DNA of 64,000 nt from JAENVU01 sp963765075 (lineage in GTDB: Bacteria; Actinomycetota; Acidimicrobiia; IMCC26256; JAENVU01). Location: assembly GCA_963765075.1 (NCBI GenBank), contig CAVXVA010000007.1, forward strand, positions 372,001 to 436,000. The letters run 5' to 3'. Position numbers and translations under genes: made by a program. The stretch's first letter is position 1, and each line of letters opens with the position of its first letter. This document shows positions 46,282 through 52,758 of this stretch, one piece after another. The notes below the pieces were generated by a model. That model had not been told where the DNA came from. It did no database searches and saw only the letters and a program-made list of their open reading frames with translations.

Positions 46282-47487
46282 TCAGCGGTGGGTCGTGAGC
46301 AACAACGCGCCGGCCAACGGGCCGCCGCCGGCGCAGGCGACGCCGACCTCCGGGTTACCCGGCACCTGGCGCGCCTCGCCTTCACCCCAGAGCTGGGTAC
46401 ACGCCTCGTGGAGGAAGCCGTACCCGTGCAATCGCCCGGCCGACAGCTGGCCGCCATGAGTGTTCAGCGGCAGGACTCCTCCGTCGCGGGCGATGTTCTG
46501 TCCGCCTTCGACGAAGGCCCCGCCCTCGCCGTGCGGGCAGAAGCCCATGGCTTCGAGCCAGGTGAGGGCAATAAACGAGAACCCGTCGTACATCTCGGCG
46601 ACATCGACGTCGCTCGGCGTGAGGTTGGTGCGCTGCCAGAGTTGGGCGCTCGCGTCGCGGTTCGCCATCGTGGTGAGATCGTCGAACTGGTCCCAACTCG
46701 GACGACCCCGCAGGGCCGTGCCCACCGCCTCCACGTGGATCGGCGGTCGCCGCAGATCGGCGATCGTGTCGACGTGCGACACGATCATCGCAGTCGCCCC
46801 GTCGCACGGCACGTCGCAGTCGTAGAGCGACAGCGGCGTCGAGATCATGCGGACGTTCAGATAGTCGTCCATGGTCATCGGGTCGGTGTAAATCGCTTTC
46901 GGGTTCAACGCCGCGTTCTTCCGGGCGGTGAGGGGGATCTGGCCGAGCTGCTCACGAGTGGTGCCGAACTCGTGAAAGTGCCGCTGGGCCATCAGCGCGA
47001 TCCACGGCGCGGCCGACGGTGCCGCAAACGGCAGCGTCCACTCCATGAACCCGCTCGCCCGGAAGCTGCTGCCGCCCCCGCCGCCGGGCATCACCGCGCT
47101 GCGGCCCTTCGAGCCTTGAGCACTGCCCTCGTAGACGCTGCGGAAACACAGCACGTGGTTCGCGAGCCCGGCGGCGACGGCCAGACAGGCGTTGATGACC
47201 GAACCCAGCTGGCCGGGAGCCTCGATGCCACCCGACCACCAGCCGAGTTCGAGTCGTAGTGCGTCCTGCACGTCGACCACGCCCGCGCCGGAGAACCCGG
47301 GCGGCACGCTCATGGGGCCCGGATAGGTCGCCACGCCGTCGATGTCCTTCGTGGTGAGCCCGGCGTCGGCAATCGCGGCGAGACACGCATCGAGCGTGAG
47401 TTCGAGTGGATCCCGGAACAACCGGCGGCCGACGTCGGACTGACCGACGCCACTGATGACGGTCTGCTTCTCGACGTATTTGCTCAC
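46282..47487 (-). CDS. Thiolase-fold lipid-transfer-type protein (Ltp/SCP2-like), probable acyl-CoA aldolase or thiolase homologue
   Basis: This 401-aa thiolase-superfamily protein resembles Ltp2-type enzymes rather than degradative thiolases. TVISGVGQSDVGRRLFRDP opens the fold, VAEMYDGFSFIALTWLEAMGFC is the Ltp-type replacement of the usual loop, and it ends GGQLSAGRLHGYGFLHEA and VACAGGGPLAGALLL. In mycobacteria such proteins act as retro-aldolases in sterol side-chain breakdown and need a DUF35 partner; two DUF35 genes lie directly upstream here. The GTG at 47487 overlaps the DUF35 stop (GTGA). Assignment as aldolase rather than thiolase is inference from this partnership. Confidence 0.85.
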   Translation of the reverse strand: MSKYVEKQTVISGVGQSDVGRRLFRDPLELTLDACLAAIADAGLTTKDIDGVATYPGPMSVPPGFSGAGVVDVQDALRLELGWWSGGIEAPGQLGSVINACLAVAAGLANHVLCFRSVYEGSAQGSKGRSAVMPGGGGGSSFRASGFMEWTLPFAAPSAAPWIALMAQRHFHEFGTTREQLGQIPLTARKNAALNPKAIYTDPMTMDDYLNVRMISTPLSLYDCDVPCDGATAMIVSHVDTIADLRRPPIHVEAVGTALRGRPSWDQFDDLTTMANRDASAQLWQRTNLTPSDVDVAEMYDGFSFIALTWLEAMGFCPHGEGGAFVEGGQNIARDGGVLPLNTHGGQLSAGRLHGYGFLHEACTQLWGEGEARQVPGNPEVGVACAGGGPLAGALLLTTHR

Positions 47488-47951
47488 GAGCCGCTCCGAT
47501 CCGGCTCGAACAACGGGATGAAGATCTCGTCCTCGCCGTCGGTGTGATGTTCGAACGTGACCTGCATCGGCATTCCGATCTCGATGTCGTCGATCGGGCA
47601 GTGCACGATGTTGGTGGTGAGGCGCAGCCCCGCCTGCTCCGGGAGTTCGACGATCGCGATCACGTAGGGCAGCTCCGGACCGGGCATCCACGGTTGATGG
47701 TTCACGGTGAACGTGTGGAGCGTGGCCTTCCCCGAGACGGTGTGCGGCGCGAGATCCTTGGAGTGACACATCGGACAGATCGCGGTGGGCGGGTGGTTGT
47801 AGTACCCGCACGCATTGCAGCGCAGGAACCGCAGCTCGCCACGCGCGCCGGCCGTCCAGAACTCACGGTTGAGATCGGTGAGGGCCGGGAGGATTCGGAA
47901 CGGGACGACGGTGTCGGGCGTATCGGTGTCGGGCATGTCGGTGTCGGGCAT
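47484..47951 (-). CDS. DUF35 zinc-ribbon/OB-fold protein (second copy)
   Basis: This 155-aa protein has an N-terminal zinc ribbon with CNACG and CPMCHS cysteine pairs and an OB-fold, KATLHTFTVNHQPWMPGPELPYVIAIVELPEQ interrupted here only by quotation limits. DUF35 proteins bind acyl-CoA thiolase/Ltp partners and complete their active sites. The N-terminus MPDTDMPDTDTPDT comes from a 15-bp tandem repeat, so the start is ambiguous by five or ten codons; 47951 is used as the first ATG after the upstream gene. Its stop overlaps the Ltp start, marking it as the likely direct partner of that enzyme. Confidence 0.85.
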   Translation of the reverse strand: MPDTDMPDTDTPDTVVPFRILPALTDLNREFWTAGARGELRFLRCNACGYYNHPPTAICPMCHSKDLAPHTVSGKATLHTFTVNHQPWMPGPELPYVIAIVELPEQAGLRLTTNIVHCPIDDIEIGMPMQVTFEHHTDGEDEIFIPLFEPDRSGS

Positions 47952-47955
47952 GTCA
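47911..47955. repeat. Three 15-bp tandem repeats at a gene start
   Basis: Three near-identical 15-bp units (GTGTCGGGCATGTCG type) run across the 5' end of the second DUF35 gene and the stop of the preceding gene. They encode repeated DMPDT/DTPDT residues and provide two alternative ATG codons. Slippage could change the N-terminus in five-residue steps. Confidence 0.75.
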
Positions 47956-48306
47956 GTCGTCCTCGGGATGCTCGGCAGCATCGAAGCCTTCGCGTGCGAT
48001 CGGGATGGCCTCGACCGCGGCGAGCATGCCGAACGCCGGAACCGTGAGCATGATCGAACCCATCACCTCGTCCCAGGATGCGCCGACCTCGGCCGCGAGC
48101 TTGGCGTGGCGGCGGACGCCGGGCGGGTTGCGGAGGATGACGGTGCACACGAGCCGGATGAGTTCATGGGTGGTGCGATCAGGAGCCGGGAGGGAATCGA
48201 TCTGACTCAGCCATGCGCTCTGCGCGTCGTGCAACGCCGGGAAGACTCCGTGGAGTGACTCCTCGAAGGGGAAGCTCCAGTCGGGCTCGTCGGGCTCGCC
48301 GGCCAC
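47953..48306 (-). CDS. Carboxymuconolactone decarboxylase/AhpD-like family protein
   Basis: This 117-aa all-helical protein has THELIRLVCTVILRNPPGVRRHAKLAAEVGASWDEVMG distributed over the CMD core helices, with R-H-A where AhpD-type members have the CxxC-H site, so peroxidase chemistry is unlikely. SIMLTVPAFGMLAAVEAIPI is the C-terminal helix. The GTG at 48306 follows the upstream stop by one base and is preferred over extensions into that gene. Embedded between two DUF35 genes and ahead of the Ltp gene, it is presumably an accessory or gamma-lactone-type enzyme of the pathway; function is inferred from context. Confidence 0.75.
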   Translation of the reverse strand: MAGEPDEPDWSFPFEESLHGVFPALHDAQSAWLSQIDSLPAPDRTTHELIRLVCTVILRNPPGVRRHAKLAAEVGASWDEVMGSIMLTVPAFGMLAAVEAIPIAREGFDAAEHPEDD

Positions 48307-48307
48307 G

Positions 48308-48719
48308 TCAGCCGACCGGACGGAACTGGACGATGGTGACGTCGTCCGAGATCGGGTGGTAGCACGCCTCGAGTTCCATGCCGTTGACGAGATCGTCGAA
48401 CTCACACTCGACGACGTTGGTCATCATGCGGGGTCCCTCGGCGAGATCCACGACCGCGGCCACGTACGGAACCCGCTCGGGAAACGGCGGGAGGTCGTTG
48501 CGGCGCACGATCGACCACGTGTAAAGGGTCGCCCGGCCACTCGCCTCGACCCATTCCACCTCGTAGCCCCAACAGTGGGGACAGAACGGTCGTGGATAGA
48601 AGTGCGTGCGTTCGCAGGTCGAGACAGCGTTTGATGAGGAGCTTCCCCTCCTTCGCTCCGGCCCAGAACGCCTCGGTCTCAAAATCCGGTTGGGGCAGGT
48701 CGAACCGCAACGCTGTCAT
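48308..48719 (-). CDS. DUF35 zinc-ribbon/OB-fold protein (first copy), one frameshift
   Basis: About 136 aa in two frames. MTALRFDLPQPDFETEAFW is the helical N-terminus; an extra base at about 48621-48624 breaks the frame after KLLIKRC. Removing it gives CSTCERTHFYPRPFCPHC, a complete four-cysteine zinc ribbon, which strongly supports the correction. The OB-fold follows with RATLYTWSIVRRNDLPPF and VPYVAAVVDLAEGPRMMTN. The ATG at 48719 overlaps the MaoC stop (ATGA). With the adjacent MaoC protein it resembles the MaoC-DUF35 arrangement of mycobacterial ChsH2, there fused in one protein. Confidence 0.85.
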
Positions 48720-49147
48720 CGGTGCTCCGGCAGCGCCGCGACCGCGACTCCGGTCAGTTTCGTTTCGCCGTGCTGGTTCGTCACCGAACACTCCAGGTCG
48801 ATCCGGTGCTCGGAGCCCTCGGCATACTTGCGCAGGACGCTGACGTGGGTCGTCAAGACCTCGCCGGGCCAGGTCTGCTTCGTGAACCGGATCTTGAAGT
48901 TGGCCAGATTGCCGACGCCCACGTAGTCGGTGATCGCGTGTCCGAGCAGGCCGGCGGTGAACATCCCGTGTCCGAACACGCTCGGCAGACCGGCTGCGTG
49001 GGCCGCCACTTCGTCGGTGTGCATCGGGTTGAAGTCACCGGATGCGCCCGCGTACATCACCAGATCGGTCCGGGTGAGTTCGTGGGAAACCTCCGGGGCC
49101 GCGTCGCCCTCCCCGACCTCGTCGAAGAACAATTTCTGTTCGCTCAT
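48716..49147 (-). CDS. MaoC-like (R)-enoyl-CoA hydratase
   Basis: This 143-aa single hot-dog-fold hydratase adds water across a trans-2-enoyl-CoA. YAGASGDFNPMHTDEVAA contains the catalytic Asp and His, and SVFGHGMFTAGLLG the following helix; the C-terminal strand is HRIDLECSVTNQHGETKLTG. The ATG at 49147 has a CGGAGGA ribosome site; upstream in-frame codons to 49237 enter the operator and repeat. It is the first gene of the operon 49147-46282, with a TGACACGAACGTCA operator 46-59 bp upstream. It could supply the beta-hydroxyacyl-CoA cleaved by the Ltp-type protein. Confidence 0.88.
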   Translation of the reverse strand: MSEQKLFFDEVGEGDAAPEVSHELTRTDLVMYAGASGDFNPMHTDEVAAHAAGLPSVFGHGMFTAGLLGHAITDYVGVGNLANFKIRFTKQTWPGEVLTTHVSVLRKYAEGSEHRIDLECSVTNQHGETKLTGVAVAALPEHR

Positions 49148-49192
49148 TCGCTGTCCTCCGGGTTGCCCGACGGTCTCAGTGTCCCCGCTCCC

Positions 49193-49206
49193 TGACACGA
49201 ACGTCA
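49193..49206. promoter_or_regulatory. Operator-like site TGACACGAACGTCA
   Basis: This is upstream of the MaoC/DUF35/CMD/DUF35/Ltp operon and shares CCCTGACAC and ACGTCAACTC with the site at 34852, and TGACAC/ACGTCA with the site at 43843. Like the site at 34852, it is followed on the plus strand by a C-rich stretch and a paired palindromic repeat. Confidence 0.58.
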
Positions 49207-49227
49207 ACTCAACCCCCCAACCCACAC

Positions 49228-49344
49228 CGTTTGGCATCTGGTGGTCTGCAGGCGATCACGAGCCGCCAAACGCTCGAGCCGACGCGCCCCCACCCCGAGT
49301 GTTTGGCATCTCGTGACGCGCTCAGGACCGTCAGATGCCAAACG
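49228..49344. repeat. Paired 45-bp palindromic repeat, locus B
   Basis: Units are 49228-49272 and 49300-49344, separated by 27 bp. The first is inverted relative to locus A (interior reads GTGGTC then GCGATCAC). The second has perfect 11-bp arms GTTTGGCATCT and AGATGCCAAAC. The second unit overlaps the end of the AbiEi-like/DUF559 gene and encodes its final Ala-Phe-Gly-Ile and TGA. The spacer (GAGCCGACGCGCCCCCAC) resembles those of loci A and C. Confidence 0.85.
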
Positions 49345-50257
49345 CTCGAACGGCGGCGACGATGTCGGCGTCCGAATCGCGGGAGGTGAAGTACGCGACC
49401 CGCCAACCGGCGGCGGTCAGGGCTCGACCGCGGCGGGCATCGCGGTCGAAGGCAGTGCGGGTGCGGTGCGGATCGAAGCCCTGATACTCGAGGTCGACCA
49501 ACTCATCGGGATATGCCGCGTCGAGGTAGAACCGATCAGGCCCGCAGCGGACCTCGAACTGGGAGACCGGCTCGCGCACCTTCGCCTCCCGCAGTACCCG
49601 GAACAACCGCATCTCGGGACGACTGCCTGCGGTATCGGCCTCGGCACCTCGTTCGGCAAGGAGTCGACGGAGGTTCGAGATTTTGCGACCGGGAGCGGGA
49701 CCGAGCCGGTCCGCTACTTCGACGACTGCTTCGAGCTTGACCAGATTGCGGACGAGCGCCGAGTCCAGAGCCCGGGCCAGTCGACCGAGGGACAACGGGC
49801 CGGAGCAGTCGGCCAACGTGCGTGCCACCGACGTCATCGGTATGCCATCCACCAGTGCCCGGTCGATCGGTTCCAGGAGCACGCTGCGGTGGACGATGAC
49901 CTGTTGCAGCCCCATCGGCACCACACCGGGACGCGTCACTTCGACGAGTCCCCGGTCCACCCCGTCGAGCCCGTATGCCGATCCGGCAGTCAGATGAGAT
50001 CCGAGCGTCTCTCGGCCGCCGGCCAGCACCGCCGCGAGCACTCGTTGGCTCCATGAGGCGGGCGCGCCGGCCACGGTGTAGACGCTCGGGTGCACACGCC
50101 GCCATTGGCCGCGCCGGATCAGTGATGCGATCACGCCGTCGGAGAGGCCGAGCCCTCGCGCCTGTTCGCGGGTGATGAGGCCAAGCTGTCGGGACGCGGC
50201 GTCAAAGGCACACATCGTCGGACTCTGAGCGCGAGCAACTCTTGCGGTTTGGGACAC
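49331..50257 (-). CDS. AbiEi-antitoxin-like winged-helix plus DUF559 (Vsr/PD-(D/E)XK-fold) protein
   Basis: This 308-aa protein has a winged-helix N-terminus with GLITREQARGLGLSDGVIAS and RRVHPSVYTVAGAP, as in AbiEi-type antitoxin domains. The C-terminal 100 residues resemble DUF559 endonuclease-like domains: RPEMRLFRVL, RCGPDRFYLDAAYPDELVDLEYQGFD (acidic cluster, split by the quotation limit after 20) and GWRVAYFTSRD. The usual E-x-D/H pattern is replaced by E-Y-Q, so nuclease activity is uncertain. The GTG at 50257 has AGGGAG upstream. No toxin gene is adjacent. It is isolated between two palindromic repeat pairs, and one repeat supplies its C-terminal codons. Confidence 0.75.
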   Translation of the reverse strand: MSQTARVARAQSPTMCAFDAASRQLGLITREQARGLGLSDGVIASLIRRGQWRRVHPSVYTVAGAPASWSQRVLAAVLAGGRETLGSHLTAGSAYGLDGVDRGLVEVTRPGVVPMGLQQVIVHRSVLLEPIDRALVDGIPMTSVARTLADCSGPLSLGRLARALDSALVRNLVKLEAVVEVADRLGPAPGRKISNLRRLLAERGAEADTAGSRPEMRLFRVLREAKVREPVSQFEVRCGPDRFYLDAAYPDELVDLEYQGFDPHRTRTAFDRDARRGRALTAAGWRVAYFTSRDSDADIVAAVRAFGI

Positions 50258-50368
50258 GATCCACTCCCTGCGTCAGTCGGGACCGCCAATTGGCGGTCGG
50301 ACAACGGGGAGTCGACGGGGAAGCGCCGAGACGGTACCGGGTCCCTGTGACCACACCTCACTTCCCGA

Positions 50369-50485
50369 CGTTTGGCAGGCGGTGGCGCGTCGCGAGCAGC
50401 CATCCGCCAGACGGTGCCGGGCCGACGGCGCCGAACCCAGCGTCTGGCATCTCCTGACGCGCTGATGACCACCAGGTGCCAAACG
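50369..50485. repeat. Paired 45-bp palindromic repeat, locus C
   Basis: Units 50369-50413 and 50441-50485 are separated by 27 bp. Arms are CGTTTGGC/GCCAGACG and CGTCTGGC/GCCAAACG; interior motifs GACGCGCTG and GACCACCA match loci A and B. The second unit ends 14 bp past the stop of the fused acyl-CoA dehydrogenase, and the first lies upstream of the AbiEi-like/DUF559 gene. The rest of 50258-50499 shows no gene. Confidence 0.82.
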
Positions 50486-50499
50486 TTGGAGGGTGGGGG

Positions 50500-52671
50500 T
50501 CAGGGGTCCTTGGGGAGGCCGAGGACGCGCTCGCCGATGATGTTGCGTTGGATCTCGCTGGTGCCGCCGGCGATGGTCAGGTTGCGGGTGAAGAGGAACT
50601 GCTCGGACCACTCCGCGGCCGGGCCGTCGGCGATGGCGCCGAGCGCACCGAACAACGCGAGGCCCACCTCCTGGACTCGCTGATCGTGTTCGACGCCGAG
50701 CAGTTTCCGGACCGACGCCTCCGATCCCGACGGGTCGGCACCACCCAAGGCCGAAAGCATCAACCGGTGGCCGAGTACCGACAGCGCGTAGTCCCGTGCG
50801 ACGAGTTCGCCGACGTCGGCCAAGGTCGCGGTGTCGGAATCGAGGCCGCCCTCCCGCACGAGGTCCAGCACGCCCCGGACACCACGGCCGAGCGTCGCGC
50901 CGCTCCCCATGACGACTCGCTCGTTCGCGAGCGACGTTCGGGTCGCGCGCCAGCCGTCGTGTTCGCGCCCGACCAGACAGTCATCGGGGATGAACACGTC
51001 GTCGAAGAAGACCTCGTTGAAGAAGGCATGGCCGGTGAGTTCGCGCAGCGGCCGGATGTCGATCCCCGCGGTCTTCATGTCGAGCATGAAGAACGAGATG
51101 CCTTCGTGCTTGGGCACCTCCGGATCCGTCCGCGCGAGCAGGATGCCCCAGTCGGCTTCCTTGGCCATGGAGGTCCAGACCTTCTGACCGTTGACGAGCC
51201 AGCCGCCCTCGATCCGCTCGGCCTTCGTCGTGAGCCCCGCGAGGTCGGACCCGGCGCCAGGTTCGCTGAACAGCTGGCACCAAGAAATCTCGCCGCGCAA
51301 CGTCGGTGGGATCCAGCGTTGCTGTTGTTCCTCGGTGCCATAGATCATGAGAGGCGGCAACGCCCAGCTCCCGATCACGAGGTTCGGTCGGACGACGTGC
51401 GCGGCGCGGAACTCCTCGTCGATCACCAACTGCTCGATGGCGCCCGCATCCCGACCCCACGGTCGCGGCCATTGGGGCGCGAGGTAGCCGTCGGTCGCGA
51501 GCCGACGTCGACGTTCGCCGTCTTCCAGCCCATCGAGCGTGGCCAGGAATTCGCGTACCGTCGCGCGCGTCGATTCGGTTCCCGCATCCAACTCGACCGC
51601 GAGGCGCCGCACCACACCGTCGAGCGCGAGTTCCGCGCTCCGCACACGCCACCCACTCGATGTACCGAGTAACGACCGCAACGCCATCGAGCGCCGGAGG
51701 TAGACGTGGGCATCGTGCTCCCACGTGAACCCGATTCCCCCGAGTACCTGCACGCAGTCCTTCGCCGTCTCGAAGAACGTGTCGATGGTGAGGGCTCCGG
51801 CCGCGGCGGCGGTGAATGCAGAGGTTTCCGGGTCGTCGATCGCGCGACTGGCATCCCAGACGGCGGCGCGTGCGAGTTCGGTGCGCGCCAGCATGTTGGC
51901 GCAGCGGTGTTTCACCCCCTGGAACTGCCCGATCGGTCGCCCGAATTGGCGGCGGTCCCGTGCGTACTCCGCCGCGGTGTCCACGCACCATTGCGCGGCG
52001 CCCACGGCTTCCGCGCCGGCCAGGACGACGGCGACTTCCCGAACGCGAGCGGTCGTCATCGCCGGCAGCAGCCTCGGCGCCGGTACCTCGGCGTCGATCG
52101 TCACGCGAGCAACGCGGCGCGTGAGGTCGACACTCCGAACCTCGACCGCTTCGTACTCACCGGCGAGCAGCACGATCCAGCCCCGATCGGTTTCGGCAAC
52201 GAGCACACCGGAGAGATGGCCCGACAGCACCGCGGGCAGCTCCCCCGTCACTCGCAGGCGGTCGCCCGCGTCGACGGCGTGCAGCACGCCGCTCAGCGAA
52301 ATGGCGCCGACGAAGCCACCCGCCGCCAGACCCGACAAGTACTCGGCTGCTCGCTCGTCACCCCGCCGGACCGCATCCTGGAGCACGGCGGCGGCCGTGA
52401 CGTGGGCCAGGAACGGGCCGGGCATGCCGGCACGACCCGCCGCCTCGAGCACTACCGCCAACTCGGCGATCGTGGCGCCCTCACCGTCGTTGTCCTCCGC
52501 GACATGGAGTCCCAACCAGCCCTGACCCGACAGCTCCTGCCAGAACACCGGGAGGGTCTCATGGGTCGCGTCGAGCAGTTCGCGGTGGACCGTCGGCGGG
52601 CAATGCCGCTCCATCCACCCTTCGACGACTTGGTGGAGCGCGTGATGGTCTTCGCTGATCCCGATCGGCAT
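50500..52671 (-). CDS. Fused two-domain acyl-CoA dehydrogenase
   Basis: This 723-aa protein consists of two acyl-CoA dehydrogenase units. Residues 1 to about 370 match the short, non-canonical type (LGLHVAEDNDGEGATIAELA; ARDRRQFGRPIGQFQGVKH; VLGGIGFTWEHDAHVYLRR). Residues about 390-723 are the full catalytic type (CQLFSEPGAGSDLAGLTTKA; NGQKVWTSMAKEADWG; AGGTSEIQRNIIGERVLGLP). This is a natural fusion of the pair encoded separately at 43897 and 42618, implying the separate proteins interact. The ATG at 52671 lies six bases after TACGCT (leaderless), and a TGACGACCCGTCA site lies 19 bp above that box. Longer in-frame openings are rejected. Confidence 0.9.
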   Translation of the reverse strand: MPIGISEDHHALHQVVEGWMERHCPPTVHRELLDATHETLPVFWQELSGQGWLGLHVAEDNDGEGATIAELAVVLEAAGRAGMPGPFLAHVTAAAVLQDAVRRGDERAAEYLSGLAAGGFVGAISLSGVLHAVDAGDRLRVTGELPAVLSGHLSGVLVAETDRGWIVLLAGEYEAVEVRSVDLTRRVARVTIDAEVPAPRLLPAMTTARVREVAVVLAGAEAVGAAQWCVDTAAEYARDRRQFGRPIGQFQGVKHRCANMLARTELARAAVWDASRAIDDPETSAFTAAAAGALTIDTFFETAKDCVQVLGGIGFTWEHDAHVYLRRSMALRSLLGTSSGWRVRSAELALDGVVRRLAVELDAGTESTRATVREFLATLDGLEDGERRRRLATDGYLAPQWPRPWGRDAGAIEQLVIDEEFRAAHVVRPNLVIGSWALPPLMIYGTEEQQQRWIPPTLRGEISWCQLFSEPGAGSDLAGLTTKAERIEGGWLVNGQKVWTSMAKEADWGILLARTDPEVPKHEGISFFMLDMKTAGIDIRPLRELTGHAFFNEVFFDDVFIPDDCLVGREHDGWRATRTSLANERVVMGSGATLGRGVRGVLDLVREGGLDSDTATLADVGELVARDYALSVLGHRLMLSALGGADPSGSEASVRKLLGVEHDQRVQEVGLALFGALGAIADGPAAEWSEQFLFTRNLTIAGGTSEIQRNIIGERVLGLPKDP

Positions 52672-52677
52672 CGGGCC

Positions 52678-52683
52678 AGCGTA
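52678..52683 (-). promoter_or_regulatory. -10 box for leaderless fused acyl-CoA dehydrogenase transcript
   Basis: TACGCT on the minus strand is followed by six bases and the ATG at 52671. Confidence 0.5.
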
Positions 52684-52701
52684 CGGTGCACCCCTCGCAC
52701 C

Positions 52702-52714
52702 TGACGACCCGTCA
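52702..52714. promoter_or_regulatory. Operator-like palindrome TGACGACCCGTCA
   Basis: This 13-bp relative of the TGACACNNACGTCA sites has flanks CC and G like the 43843 site, between the divergent fused acyl-CoA dehydrogenase and D-aminoacylase-type genes. Its edge is 19 bp from the minus-strand -10 box, as at 43843 (20 bp). One base shorter than the other three, so membership is less certain. Confidence 0.4.
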
Positions 52715-52758
52715 GATCCCAATAGGCTGCGACCAGTCACACACTTGGGGGAATCATC

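Noticed and set aside
49331..50257. Complete type IV toxin-antitoxin system
   Set aside because: The winged-helix domain resembles AbiEi antitoxins, but no AbiEii nucleotidyltransferase toxin or other partner is adjacent.
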